From Gymnothorax reevesii (Eukaryota; Chordata; Actinopteri; Anguilliformes; Muraenidae), in the NCBI GenBank assembly GCA_029721435.1, contig CM056574.1, forward strand, positions 70,847,501-70,911,500: 64,000 nt of DNA, read 5' to 3'. The notes below the pieces were generated by a model, which saw only the letters and a program-made list of their open reading frames with translations, did not search any database and had not been told where the DNA came from. Position numbers and translations under genes: made by a program. Each line of letters begins with the position of its first letter. The first letter of the stretch is position 1. Positions 44,397-54,890 of the stretch are shown here, in pieces.

Positions 44397-46532
44397 ATGA
44401 GAACAGCAAGAAAGAAGGAAGTGGAATTACCTCACCGAAATACAGGGAAGAATGCAGGAGCTCGAAGTACCAAGAATGTACTCTGGTGGAATAGTGACTG
44501 TGATAAAGCCATAAAAGCCAGAAAAAAAGCCTTTAGGCAACTAAAAAAAACTCCATTCTCAAGATGCTCTGACACAGTATAAAAGGGCACAGGCAATAGT
44601 AAGAAGAACAATAAGAACACAAAAACACACATTTTGGAGGCAATATTGCAGCAGTATTGGATATGAAGTACAGCAGTCAGATATCTGGGGCATGATTAGG
44701 AGAATGGGGGGATCAGAGGAAATTACGAACTACCTGTATTGAATAATGGGGAGAAAATGGTTGTCAACAACTTGGAAAAGGCTGAACTTCTAGCCCAAAC
44801 ATTTAACAAAGTCCACAGTTCAGATAATCTCACAGAGGAGGCCAGGCAGAGTAGAAGTAGAAATTTAATAGCAAACCCCAAAATATTGGAGAAAATGGAG
44901 TTGTCAGAAGGTCTGTTTGAACCTGCCTTTTAGTTAGTTTGAGCTGAGAAGAGATATCATTAATGCTTGAAAAACTACTCCTGGGAAAGATGGTGTATGC
45001 TACAAAATGTTGGAACACCTGTCAGAGGATGCACTAGCCATAGTGTTGAGATTGTTTAACAGGATTTGGGTGTCCGGTCAAATTCCCTCTGTGAGGAAAC
45101 AAGTAATAATAGTACCAGTTCAAAAACCAGGGAAAGACCCCTCTGATCCATCAAGCAACAGGACCTATTGCCTTGACATCATGGAATGTAAAATCATGGA
45201 ATGGTGGTAACAGAAAGGATAACATATTTTCTAGAAAGTAAAGCTCTTCCGTCTCCATATCAAAGTGGGTTCCGTAGGGGTCGGAATACTATGGATTCTG
45301 TAGTATATCTGGAATCAGACATCAGGAAGGCACAGACTAATAAGGAAGCGGTGATAGCTATCTTCTTTGAGGTTGAAAAAGCAGACAACATGCTATGGAA
45401 AGAAGGACTACTGATTAAGTTAACCCTTTAAGGCCTAATGCAAAAATCCCAGCAGAGAATCATGCTGCCGTGTTCACCATAATTACCTGTATTTGGGATG
45501 AAGCACAGCTTCTCAGCTTTCAGTAACAGTTGGAATTTTTTTCTATTGCGCAAAATTTACACTAATTACGGTACTTTCAAAATTATGCGCAAATCTGTGT
45601 CGCGACGACATGTTTGGCCTAAGAGGGTTAAAATCACTGGGAATTGGTCAGAAGGCATATAATTGGGTGTTGGACTTCTTAATCAACAGAAAAATACAAG
45701 TAAGAGTAGTGGGAGAATATTCCAGTGTGTATGAGGTGGAGAATGGTACTCCGCAAGGTAGCATTTGTAGTCCGATGTTGTTCAACATAATGATAAATTA
45801 CATTTTCTCTTAGGTTGAATGAAGCATAGGAAAATCTTTATATGCAGATGATGGGGCTCTGTGGGCAGGACGCAACATAGCTTATGTAAGTAAGAAAATG
45901 CAAGCTGCAATACTTCAGGTGGAAGAATGGGCAGGTAAATGGGGATTCAGACTGTCTGTAGCAAAAACCCAAGTGATGTGTTTCTCAAGACGTCAAAAAA
46001 TTTCACCCTTCTCATTAAAGCTGTATGGACAACCTCTTGAACAAGTAAAAATCATCAAATTTCTTGGGGTTTGGTTTGACGAGCAGCTCACATGGACCAT
46101 TCACAAAGACAAAGTTCAGAGTAAGTGTTAGAGAATCATGAATGTACTGCGTTGTTTGGCAGGACAGTAGCGGGGAGCAAATAGATCATCTCTACAAAAT
46201 ATATACTGGGCACTCATGAGATCGGTGTTTGACTATGGGTGTATAGCTTTCATGTCAGCAGCAGAATCAAATCTTAAGAAGCTGGATGTTTTGCAAGCTC
46301 AGGTCGTTAGAATCTGTAGTGGAGCATTTAAAACATCCCCAGTGTCATCGATGCAGGTGAAAATGGGAGAGCTGCCTCTGCGAATCAGGAGAGTAAAGCT
46401 ATTGTTGGCATACTGGGTCAATATGCAGGGGCATTGTGACAAACATACTGCCAAGAGCGTCTTAACAGACTGCTGGGAACACAATAAAAGTAATTTCATA
46501 AGTTTTGGTTGGATTGATGATACGAAGGCATG
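44397..46532 (+). pseudogene. LINE reverse transcriptase, frameshifted
   Basis: Would copy LINE RNA into DNA at the target site. Visible RT blocks: PGKDPSDPSS near 45130-45160; YQSGFRRGRNTMDSV near 45257-45301; the palm A block at about 45355-45405, where the expected Phe-Phe-Asp reads FFE, so the first catalytic Asp is replaced; NGTPQGSICSPMLFNIMIN at about 45742-45800; and the palm C box YADD at 45841-45852, intact. FLGVWFDEQLTW follows at about 46060. Stops or frame changes fall near 44575, 44933, 44970, 45190, 45812 and 46128, and an insertion lies at 45424-45627. It is a non-functional relic. Confidence 0.85.
45424..45627. mobile_element. piggyBac-type MITE, 204 bp, inside the LINE RT
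   Basis: The element starts CCCTTTAAGGCCTAA and ends, on the opposite strand, CCCTCTTAGGCCAAA. TTAA lies on both sides (45420-45423 and 45628-45631). TTAA target duplication plus CCY termini is the piggyBac signature. Taking out the element and one TTAA rejoins the RT reading frame exactly (Ile-Lys-Leu, then Lys-Ser-Leu-Gly), which confirms both borders. It is non-coding and would have depended on a transposase in trans. Confidence 0.88.
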
Positions 46533-46556
46533 AAACATAGGGTTAAGTGAATTACA

Positions 46557-47393
46557 TTGAGCCCCACAGTCCCAATTTCTATTTCCATTCCTCTCTGGTT
46601 ATTCCCTTTGCCAAATGTACATCAAGAACTGATGTTAAAGTCAGAACAACTTCCTGAATGGTACATAGTCCAGAATTATATTGACCAGCATTTCTCAAAT
46701 TCAGTGTTTATTTTTACAGATGGATCAAAAGATCCAGATACAGGGTGTGCAGGTGCAGCAGTATACATCCTGGTGAGTGACAGGTGTATTAAGAAAAGGA
46801 TAACAGACTGTTTGTCACTATACCCCACAGAGCTGATGGCAATACTACTGGCATTACAGTGGATAAAATAGAAGGAAATGCAAAATACAGCTATTGCATC
46901 TGATAGTTTCTCAGCACTATCAAGCATAAGATCAGGCAGATCAGCATCCAGAATGGATATAATCAATAAAACATTCCAATTGATGCATAGAATGCAAGCC
47001 AAGGGCATATTTACTCGACTCATCTGGGTCCCGGCTCATGCGGGAGTGGAAAGAAATGAAGAGGTGGATATTTTGGCTAAGAAAACACTCCGAGTTACAC
47101 AGATAGACATTCAAGTTCCACTAAGCAAAGCTGAAGTTAAGTCATCCATTAGGAAATGTACACAATCTGCATGGCAGGAATATTGGGACAGCAGTGAAAC
47201 TGGAAGGCTTCTGTATGAAATACAAAGGCATGTGGGCGATGGGAAGGTAGTGGGCCTCAAATGTAAAGAAGAAAATATTATAATGCGTTTCAGAATAGGT
47301 CATACAGGTCTTAATCACACATTTCACAAAATAGGCAAGACCACACTGGAAACTCCACACACTGTAACCAGCCAGAAACATTTGGTCTTGTAA
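46557..47393 (+). pseudogene. LINE RNase H domain, one internal stop
   Basis: Degrades the RNA strand of the RNA-DNA hybrid during retrotransposition. Visible RNase H signature: FTDGSKDPDTG (first Asp, about 46713-46745), then TELMAILLALQW (Glu), ASDSFSAL (second Asp, about 46896-46920), and WVPAHAGVERNEEVDILAK (His and last Asp, about 47026-47080). All four acidic positions of the family are present. A TAG at 46868-46870 interrupts the frame between the Glu and second Asp motifs. The downstream tail lines up with the C-terminus of such LINE proteins but ends in stops at 47391. Confidence 0.82.
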
Positions 47394-47610
47394 TAATTCA
47401 CTGCAAAAATTACAATAGCCACAGGAAAAATCTTGTTCAGTCACTAAAGAAGGCAAAACACCACAACTTTACATTAACGGGGTTTTTGGGAAAATCAGTA
47501 GGTAAAACAAAGCATGACATTATTAAATCGCTGAGAGAAACTGAATTGGATGAAAGAATCTTGTTTTTTTTTCTTTTGGACTGTCTAATCTCTTGTTCCA
47601 CTATCCAGAC

Positions 47611-47674
47611 CAGTTGGTGGCGGTAATGCACCGATACGTATCTTTCTAAGAGCCAATAAACTCCAAAGAGAGAG
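47611..47674 (+). repeat. LINE-tail-like motif, copy 2
   Basis: CAGTTGGTGGCGGTAATGCA, then AGAGCCAATAAACTCC and AAAGAGAGAG. It lies directly after the RNase H-containing LINE, supporting its reading as that element's 3' end. Confidence 0.65.
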
Positions 47675-48332
47675 TTTTGGGGATTGATAGGAGGAAAAAG
47701 GTTGCGCAAATAGACGGATTGTTTGATATTGGTGTTATTTTAGATTTTGGAAGAATGGAGTGGGAAGAGGGAGAGAGAGAGAGAAAAGAAAAAAGGGAAT
47801 GGAAAATGAGGATGATGAGGAGTAATTTGTAGTTGGAGTGAAAGCAGTTGGAGAGTGTTGGCAAATTACCAGAAACATTTAGTAATAATCAAAAGGTTGG
47901 AAAATTTGTGAAAAATGAAATTGGAGATGTAAAGGCAGTAAGGATATCTAGAAGTGGTATTGTGATTGTGGAATGTAAAATGAGAAAACAAATGGAAAAG
48001 GCTCTAAAAATCAGCGATAAACGTATAATATGTTTTCCTATGAAGCAACAACCGACTGTGAAGGGGGTGATTAGAGGGGTTTCATTTTCCGCGAACGAAG
48101 ATATTTTTTTAGAGGTAGAGGGAATTTGTGCCGCTCGGCAGTTGAAAAGATATAGTGATGGAAAGGAGACCGATAGTATGTCGGTACTCCTTGAGTTTGA
48201 AGAGGAATTACCATAGAGGATTTTTATTGATTACGTTAGTTACGGGGTGTGGATATATGAATGGACTCCGCTTCGGTGCTACTGGTGTCAGGGCTATGGC
48301 CGTTTGTTAAAGAATGCGGGTTGGGGTGACGT
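47675..48332 (+). pseudogene. LINE ORF1 (gag-like) fragment, second copy
   Basis: A + strand frame runs from 47848 to a TAG at 48214, and the same frame continues after that stop as RIFIDYVSYGVWIYEW and RCYWCQGYGRL. The last block is a gag-type zinc knuckle of the C-x2-C type with its His changed to Arg. This is the usual arrangement at the C-terminus of ORF1 proteins of I/Jockey-like LINEs, which bind the element RNA. The 5' sequence from 47675 could be that copy's 5' UTR. The copy breaks off at a run of about 18 T (48333-48350) and jumps to a LINE tail, so most of ORF2 is deleted. Confidence 0.65.
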
Positions 48333-48388
48333 TTTTTTTTTTTTTTTTTGAGAAATAACTATTTAAAAAAGTTACCATGAATTCACTG

Positions 48389-48452
48389 CAGTTGGCGGTA
48401 CTACACAAAAAGATTGTCAACGGCCATAAAACGAAAGAAGAAGAAGAAGAGT
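48389..48452 (+). repeat. LINE-tail-like motif, copy 3
   Basis: CAGTTGGCGGTACTACAC, then CGGCCATAAAACG and an (AGA)n run. It closes the internally deleted LINE copy. Confidence 0.6.
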
Positions 48453-48649
48453 CCGAAACTCAAAGTATTTCAGGAATATATCTGTGTCAAGTGTTTTCCA
48501 CTTCAGTCAGAATTAAAGTTGAGGGGAGTAATTAGCAGCGTGGGAATTTCTTGGGGTAACTGATGTGAAGGGAGAAGACATTAAGGAGATGCTAGAAAAA
48601 GGATTTGGCGGGAGTGGAAGTCAGATACCAAAATAATTATGTTTAGTTA
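48453..48649 (+). pseudogene. LINE ORF1 fragment, third copy, left half
   Basis: Frames here read LRGVISSVGISWGV and EDIKEMLEKGF, which parallel the KGVIRGVSFS.NEDI block of the ORF1 fragment at 48060-48110. The copy is cut by the hAT element at 48658 and its remnant resumes at 51402. Assignment rests on short motif similarity. Confidence 0.45.
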
Positions 48650-48657
48650 CTCTAGAT
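48650..48657 (+). repeat. target-site duplication CTCTAGAT, left
   Basis: Exact 8-bp match to 51394-51401 directly beside the CAGAGGTTCCCAAA terminus. Confidence 0.92.
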
Positions 48658-48854
48658 CAGAGGTTCCCAAACTTTTCCAAATCAGGGCCCACTTGAAAAT
48701 CTAAAAAATGTCCGCGGCCCATCTTTGTCCCATAAACAGTACATAGACGAAATTATGCATTCTCTGAACACTTAACATCAACAATTGTTGTTCTTGTTGT
48801 TAAGAAAATAAAATAAATAAAAAACAACAATAATTGTTGTTGTTGCTTTTTATG

Positions 48855-48895
<41 letters not shown>

Positions 48896-51393
48896 AAGAT
48901 TTAGGATTGAAATGAAAGCAGGGGGATAAAGGAAGCCCAAACTTTTAATCTGTGGTGTACACACAAGACAGAATTAATCATCGAACTTTTCATTACATTA
49001 CAAGTGCATTCATGACAGAATAAATTCCCAAACTTTTAATTACAATGTGATTTAAGACAGAATAAATTCTCAAACTAACTTTTCAAGATAGGTTTACATA
49101 TTCACTCTGTCATCACAGAGTTTCAAATTTTTCAAAGTTTTTTAAATTTTTCATTACAACTGTGTGTGTGTGTGTGTGTGTTTGTTTGTTTGTTTTAACT
49201 AAGGACTACATACAACACTTCACCAGTCAGCTGCAACTCATCTAGTGCGAGGGGTGATGTTGCTGCATAGCAGCTGTCAGTTTAGGGATGTCAGGCTGAA
49301 TGGAAGTCAGCTTCAGACAGAGATCTGACTGAAGATCCAGTTTGTTTCGATATTTTGTCTTTAAAGCCACAAGGGCTGAAAATCCTGTTTCACATAGATA
49401 TGTGGTTTCAAAGGGCATAAGAAACCTCAGTGCCTTCTTGGACCGAGCAGCATACTCTGTTTCCACATGCATCCAGTACTGGCCCAGGTTTTTCTGTGTG
49501 AAAATCAGTTTTAAGGCAGTGTCACAAGACAGCTCCACAAGGCTGTCCTGCTCCCTGGCAGTCAGACCTGCAATAGCATCCTCGTTATGGGCGACAAAGG
49601 GGTTCTGGATCCAGCTGTGCTGCACACTCAGCACAGGGAAGTATTCTCTGAGCTGCGTTCTGAGGATTTCCAGGTGAGCTCTGATGGCACCTGCCACAGT
49701 GGTCGGGATCTCCCTCTCTTCTGTGTTCAGAAACTCACACAGGTTGTCGAAGCACTCGTAGTTGTTCTGAGCCACTCTTTTGTCCCACAGCACAAGCTTT
49801 TTTATGGTGGCCTCTACTTTGCCGTGGACATGGAACATGGTCACTGCCTTCCCCTGGAGCGCGACATTCAATTTGTTTAAGTAGCTGAAAATGTCGGCCA
49901 AATACGACAACTTACACAGCCACTCAAAGTCACAGAATCGGCCAGCCAGTTCAAAACGGGAGTCCATGAAAAACGTCCGGACTTCATCACGCAGTTCGTA
50001 GAGTCGAGTGAGCACTTTGCCGCGTGATAGCCAGTGCACCTCAGTGTGCAGGAGAAGCTGTCGGTGGTCGCTCCCCATCTCCGCGCATAATATGGCAAAC
50101 AAGCGTGACTGTAGTGGGCGACTTTTAATGAAATTTATTGCCCTCACTGCTTCATCCAAAACTGTCTTTAAATCTGCCGGCATCTTTTTGGTGGCTAGTG
50201 CCTCTCTGTGGATACAGCAGTGGACAGCTGTAACCAGCTGCGCCACGTCTCTGACCCGTCTGAGTACACCGAACAGTTTCCCCACCATGGCCCGAGCTCC
50301 GTCAGTGCTGAGTCCCACACACTTTGCCCAGTCTATTTCATGTGAAATCATAAATTCATTCAAGTCTCAAATATTTTCTCCGCTGTGCACTGTGCAGGTA
50401 AAGGTTTGCAAAACAGAAATTCTTCATGCATGTCTCCTTCATATTTATATCTCACAACAGCAAGCAAATTTGACATGCCTGCGATGTCTGTGGACTCGTC
50501 AATCTGGAGAGCATAACAGCTGCTCTCTCGTATTCTGCTCACTAGCTCCTTCAACACGTCGTCAGCCATGTCATCAATAAGCCGTTTCACTGTGTTGTCT
50601 GACAATGAAATTATGTTGAGTTGTTTAGCTGCTTTCTCACCGATCACCACTCCAACCATCTCTTTGGCAGCAGGCAGAATTAAATCTTCTCCGATGGTGT
50701 GTGGCTTCCCATTTTTTGCTATTAGCTTTGCAACTCGAAATGAGCCTCCACTGCTCTCTTGTTGTCACTCCCGGTGACACATCTTGATTCAATTGTTTTT
50801 CGGTGGCTCTGATATTCTTTAAATTTATTTTCAAAAAATTTGCATGGCTTTGATGAATATTTTTCATGTTTAGTTTCCAGATGGCGGCGCAGCTTACAAG
50901 GTTTCAGAGCTTCATTAGACAGCACCTCGGAGCATAACACGCAGACCAACACTTGTAAAACCAAACGATTTATTCTCACTGGAATACTTTCGATGACACC
51001 TCTTTTTTGTTTTCAGAGATTCGTTTTGATTATCGTTTTCATTTGATGCTTCTTTTTCTGTTTTTCTTTTTACACACGGAAGCCACCGCTCCATTTTCCC
51101 TGCCACTACACAGTACGTGCTCCTCCGATTATGACCCCCGGTCATGATGACCAGAAAGCTACGTCCCAATCATAAACTATACAAGGTTCCTAAAATATTG
51201 TGAGGTCAATAACAGTCAATAGGTTATTACTTCTAAATATTTTTTAAAATCGTGCAATAAATATTTTACAATAAAAATCATTAAAAAAATCATATTTGCA
51301 AAAATTAGTCATATTTTTAATGACCTCTCACGCCCACCTGCAGTACCACCACGGCCCACCAGGGGGCCGCGGCCCACACTTTGGGAATCACTG
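48658..51393 (-). mobile_element. hAT element with BED-type transposase relic, 2736 bp
   Basis: The left terminus is CAGAGGTTCCCAAA and the right terminus, on the opposite strand, CAGTGATTCCCAAA. Subterminal GGCCCAC motifs occur on both sides and 8-bp CTCTAGAT duplications flank the element. It carries a transposase on the minus strand (49242 to about 51110). Inside are a (TTA)n tract (48857-48893) and a (GT)n tract (49162-49195). It inserted into LINE ORF1 sequence and is therefore younger than that LINE copy. Confidence 0.92.
49242..51110 (-). pseudogene. hAT transposase (BED finger family), frameshifted
   Basis: Cut-and-paste transposase relic. Reading 5' to 3' on the minus strand: a start region MERWLPCVKRKTEKE (about 51091); a BED-like finger CVLCSEVLS...LRRHLETKH (about 50940-50860); then, after a frame change near 50740, LQIDESTD with the first catalytic Asp (about 50510). 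After another frame change at about 50362 an uninterrupted 373-codon stretch runs to 49242. It holds LSTDGARAM (second Asp), HCCIHREAL, and the C-terminal dimerisation block with YLCETGFSAL, whose Glu fits the third catalytic residue. The catalytic triad is thus visible, but at least two frameshifts disable the gene. The long open C-terminal part suggests recent inactivation. Confidence 0.85.
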
Positions 51394-51401
51394 CTCTAGA
51401 T
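51394..51401 (+). repeat. target-site duplication CTCTAGAT, right
   Basis: Exact copy of 48650-48657. After it, LINE-derived sequence resumes (TGAAAATGCGGATTGAG). Confidence 0.92.
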
Positions 51402-51429
51402 TGAAAATGCGGATTGAGATTTGATTTCT

Positions 51430-51432
<3 letters not shown>

Positions 51433-51499
<67 letters not shown>
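51433..51499 (+). repeat. (TA)n(TG)n microsatellite
   Basis: About 20 TA units followed by about 13 TG units, between the LINE ORF1 remnant and the LINE tail. Confidence 0.96.
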
Positions 51500-51503
<4 letters not shown>

Positions 51504-51547
51504 ACTCAAGCCAATACAATAATCTTGATTTGTTTGAATACTCCGGT

Positions 51548-51618
51548 ACAGTCGGTGGCGGTATGCACCCTGTGAAGTGCCAATTGACAATAAACAAAAA
51601 TAAGAAGAAGAAGACTCC
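51548..51618 (+). repeat. LINE-tail-like motif, copy 4, next to trappc4
   Basis: ACAGTCGGTGGCGGTATGCA, then GTGCCAATTGACAATAAAC and AAGAAGAAGAAG. It ends about 50 bp before the trappc4 start codon, so a retroelement end lies in the promoter or 5' UTR of that gene. Confidence 0.6.
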
Positions 51619-51647
51619 GAAGAAGAAGAGGAAAACAGTGCAACCGG

Positions 51648-51668
51648 ATGGCTAGCTGTCAATTGTGA
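51648..51668 (+). promoter_or_regulatory. six-codon upstream ORF before trappc4
   Basis: An ATG at 51648 opens six codons and stops at TGA 51666-51668, two bases before the trappc4 ATG at 51671. The uORF start has G at +4 but C at -3. The main start has A at -3 and G at +4, a strong context. If the transcript begins upstream of 51648, scanning ribosomes would meet this uORF first. Transcription start is unknown. Confidence 0.4.
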
Positions 51669-51670
51669 GA

Positions 51671-51845
51671 ATGGCTATTTTTAGTGTGTACGTCGTAAAT
51701 AAAGCCGGGGGTCTTATTTATCAATATGACAACTATGTTCCCCGGGCAGAGGCTGAAAAAACGTTCAGCTTCCCTCTGGATTTGGTGTTAAAGATCCACG
51801 ACGAGAAGGTTGTGGTTTCCTTTGGCCAACGAGACGGTATCCGTG
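51671..51845 (+). CDS. trappc4: trappc4 exon 1 (TRAPP complex subunit 4)
   Basis: Encodes the first 58 residues of trafficking protein particle complex subunit 4 (synbindin), a small core subunit of the TRAPP tethering complexes. TRAPP acts as exchange factor for Rab1/Ypt1 in ER-Golgi traffic. I recognise the protein from [18 protein letters not shown], then [15 protein letters not shown] and [10 protein letters not shown], the longin-like N-terminus of the family. The start at 51671 is chosen because it begins this conserved N-terminus and has a strong Kozak context. The exon ends after the first base of a Val codon, followed by the donor GTAGGT at 51846. There are no stops or frameshifts. 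Codon use and intron position suggest the true gene, not a retrocopy. Confidence 0.93.
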
Positions 51846-52020
51846 GTAGGTGCTGACTTGCTCTCGAGCCGTGATCATTGCTAGGAAATTTACAGGTCTA
51901 CATTTGCGGCCCTCACTGATATGGTAAAGCCCTATTTTCTCCAATATAGGTTGTACGCTCGCTGTCTTAAGGAATGGCTGAATGCAAATGGCTGACTGGA
52001 TGAATTCTTATTTCTTTCAG
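51846..52020 (+). other. trappc4: trappc4 intron 1
   Basis: 175-bp intron with a GTAGGT donor and an acceptor ending TTATTTCTTTCAG. It is phase 1, splitting the Val codon G|TG. No repeat is seen inside. Confidence 0.9.
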
Positions 52021-52195
52021 TGGGGCATGCTGTGCTGTCCATCAATGGCGTGGATGTAAACGGCAAATATACGGCGGATGGAAAAGAGATTATCGAGTAT
52101 CTTAAGGACGCAGCGAACTACCCAGTTTCAGTTCGATTTGGAAGGGCTAGGTTGACTTCCAACGAGAAGTTGATGTTAGCTTCAATGTTCCACTC
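52021..52195 (+). CDS. trappc4: trappc4 exon 2
   Basis: Continues the trappc4 frame: [20 protein letters not shown] is followed by [19 protein letters not shown] and [15 protein letters not shown]. The GHAVLxINGxDVNG part is the PDZ-like insert typical of this subunit, and the [15 protein letters not shown] block returns to the longin fold. The exon ends inside a Ser codon (TC|N) before the donor GTAAGT at 52196. Exons 1 and 2 together give about 116 of the roughly 220 residues expected for the family. The remaining exons were not found up to 64000, so they lie beyond the window or are missing. Confidence 0.93.
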
Positions 52196-53516
52196 GTAAG
52201 TGGTGCGAAACCGTGTTCGTTTGTTCGTTGTAGCTAGCTAAGTCGCCTGTCACAAAGGCTGCTTGACATTGCGGTAAAGTTGGTTTCATATTCGGCATTC
52301 GTACTTCCATCTGACAAGCGAAACGCTAAGACACGATAAAGTCACTACGTTAGGAAACATGGCAACAGTGGCAATTGTTAATTATTTTATTGTCGGAAGA
52401 ATTTGCTTTTGGAGAACTACAGATTAGATTGATCTTTATGGGAACCCAGCGTTTTACTGACTATCGAACAAATGTAGCGACCGCAAAGGTAGGAAACACA
52501 AAATGTCAAATCAAGGACTATACGAGCTCAAAACGTACAAAAATCCGATTTAAGAGAAGTACGATAGCTTTAAGAACCAGAGTCTGTAACTTTGAACCAG
52601 CTCATTGAAGAGGGTGATACATTATGTTCCAGCAGACCCCTGAAGTTTCTTGGGGGGGTAGATATATTGTCCAAACTGACTTAAATTATTTTTTTTATTA
52701 GAAGATCCCTTCGGGGTGGAAATTACAGCCCTTTCTGGGGTAGGGGTGAAACGGGCCAAAATATTGACATAGTCAAAATCTGGACATTGACCTTCAAACA
52801 TTTTGTTTGTGCCCTCAGTGACCCTTCTTGATCTTATGGTATATGAATGTATGGGTAGAGTTCTTTCTTTCAATATATTATTTTCAATGGTTACTGAGGG
52901 CGCCGCTTCAAATCTTTACTTTCTGTGTTTTGGACTACATTTGAGACCCTCCCGTGGCCCTGCGCCCTCATTAAACCTTGTTGATTTATGTGTATTTGGA
53001 TACATTGGGACTAGTTCTTGCCAAATTTGCATAAATAGCGGTAGGTAACTTGGGGCGCTTTTGCATAGGTGGCGCTTTTTATGGCAAGAACGCAATTTTA
53101 GGTGATTTTCATTTGGCCATATCTCAGTGCGCCACCTATGCTGCCCTACAAAGCAAAAAGGCAGTAACTGCGCAGAGCACCAAACTGAGAAAAATGACCT
53201 CAAAGTTATCTTGTTGTCCAGCCCAAGTAGTTGTAGGTAGATTATTGGACATGTGGCAGTATTGTTACTCCATATTACCTAATTCTTTGCAGATATCAAT
53301 AATTTAAAAAAACTCTTTTTTAACCTCCTTTTTGCAGTTCCTGTATTTTTGCTTTGTATCACTCCCACTTTCGAAAGTTCCATACAAAGTAAAAAGGCTG
53401 TAACTTAATATACTTCAAAAACCTTTTTGGTCACAGCTAGGGTTTTGATGTATTTGAGTTGTATTAATTGGAACCATTTGTTTCCTGCAAGACAGGGATG
53501 CCAAAGCTAATATAAT
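52196..53516 (+). other. trappc4 intron 2, proximal part, no gene
   Basis: The first 400 bp after the donor look like ordinary intron. From about 52620 there is repeat-like sequence with TACAAAGCAAAAAGGCAGTAAC (53148-53168) echoed as TACAAAGTAAAAAGGCTGTAAC at about 53383. No transposase or conserved protein is visible. Short ORFs on both strands lack similarity I can name. Confidence 0.6.
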
Positions 53517-54890
53517 TTAACCCTTTAAGGTGTTTATATTTCATTCAGCATTGTTCTGTGTTGAAACTGTGCGTCACAAAAGTATATCACATTTCTAAGC
53601 TGCATCAAGGGCCAAATGGGCAGTGTTTATTTTTAATATGACCCAATTATGGGAGTGTACTTGGTGTGTATTCTTAGTTAGTGTGTGTTTATTAATCTTT
53701 GAAGCATCTGCATAACCTACAATACTGAGTACAGTTGGGTACACTTTTACTTTTTTCACTTTCCACAAAAATTAAACTATTAAAAGACACTGAAAATACT
53801 ATAGACATAACATATCTTCAGAGTGTGAGAAAATATACAATCAAGGAATTATGTCGTGGGGTAGTTTATATTTTGTGCAGTTAATCAAACAAAAAAGTGC
53901 ATATTTTGTCTCGTACCCTCGCGAAAAATGGTTGGGGTACAGTTGAGACGCCATTCAAAAACAATGGGAGGCAGCGCAAATAGCAAATTGTTGTCTCAAC
54001 TGTACCAGATAGCCACATATGCATTGATTTGAATTGGGAAAATTAGCCTTAAAGGCTAGCGTGCCAACTGTACCCACATGATCATCTCACACGTTTATCA
54101 AGATTGTAAAATTGTCTCAAATCTTACATGTCATGAAGTATGTCTGAATTTAGAGCACAGACCCACGTTTGCAATTATATAACGTATATCAAGAAGTTAC
54201 CTATGGGTAATAAGATATTAAATGTTGAAGGACCACGGTGCAGTCAAAATCTGACCTGCCAAAAACATATTTCCCTCGATATCTTTGGATCTACGCTGGC
54301 AATTGGTTTTCCAATGGTCAAAGAGGTGCTAATGCGCATACGGTTAAAATTAGACCAGAGTCTTGTTGTTAAACCCGTTGTCTCAATTGTACTCTACAAA
54401 CGAAGGGTAGACTGGGTACAGTTATGTTGAAGGAGCTGAAGAAGCTACAAGGTTGCGTTTTGCGTGCTTGTTGTGTGGCTATTCATAATATCAGCTGCTT
54501 GGCTAACCACAGGCTGCTAGCCTAAGCTATAATGACAGCAGTGTATTCTGAAGTTTGGAGTCTCGCGAGTCGCAACAGCACTTGTTTGTAATAGTTTTCC
54601 ACCATTTGTTTGGATAATAAATAGTGATGGTCTATTCACGAACATGACACTGATCAAAGAGATTATATAGTTTTTAATGAGGTGGGGTGGAGAGTGGGAG
54701 GGGGTAAGGAACATCGCCTGACAGAAAACAGCTGATGGCTAGTATTTAATTTAAATTTAAACATCTATGAAGATGCGCAGCTCAGAGTGCACTCAGTAGG
54801 TTGCTGCTGGCTGCTGAGCTCTGATGTAACCTGACACCAAGCATTAGCTTAGCGTCAACTAGCTGGCGATTGTTGTGTCGTGTTGGAGTA
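53517..54890. other. repeat-like intronic DNA with a possible piggyBac-type end
   Basis: TTAACCCTTTAAGG at 53517-53530 matches the first ten bases of the MITE terminus at 45424, including the adjacent TTAA. No matching right end was found. Three phrases resembling GGGTACAGTTGAG or GGGTACAGTT occur at about 53735, 53935 and 54415. A 96-codon ORF at 54140-54430 has no recognisable features. I see no host exon. Confidence 0.35.

Larger units (their letters stand above)
44395..47674 (+). mobile_element. 5'-truncated I/Nimb-like LINE copy
   Basis: A decayed non-LTR retrotransposon in + orientation. Order: a pre-RT segment (44397 on, WWNSDCDKAIKARKKAFRQL), reverse transcriptase (about 45000-46130), thumb/connection region (46216-46532), RNase H (46557-47100), a C-terminal tail to about 47565, then a 3' end carrying the CAGTTGGTGGCGGTAATGCACC-type motif. 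An RNase H after the RT fits the I superfamily of LINEs. The endonuclease part and ORF1 of this copy are missing, so it is 5'-truncated. Many frameshifts and stops show that it is dead. It is interrupted by a 204-bp MITE. Confidence 0.85.

Noticed and set aside
47142..47864. Minus-strand ORFs opposite the LINE
   Set aside because: Shadows of the RNase H and ORF1 regions on the plus strand.
49342..50580. Plus-strand ORFs of 97-190 codons within the hAT element
   Set aside because: They are shadows opposite the transposase, which has recognisable hAT motifs on the minus strand.
53521..53530. Second piggyBac-type MITE starting TTAA CCCTTTAAGG
   Set aside because: Only one end was found. Without a matching right end and second TTAA it is kept only as a note.
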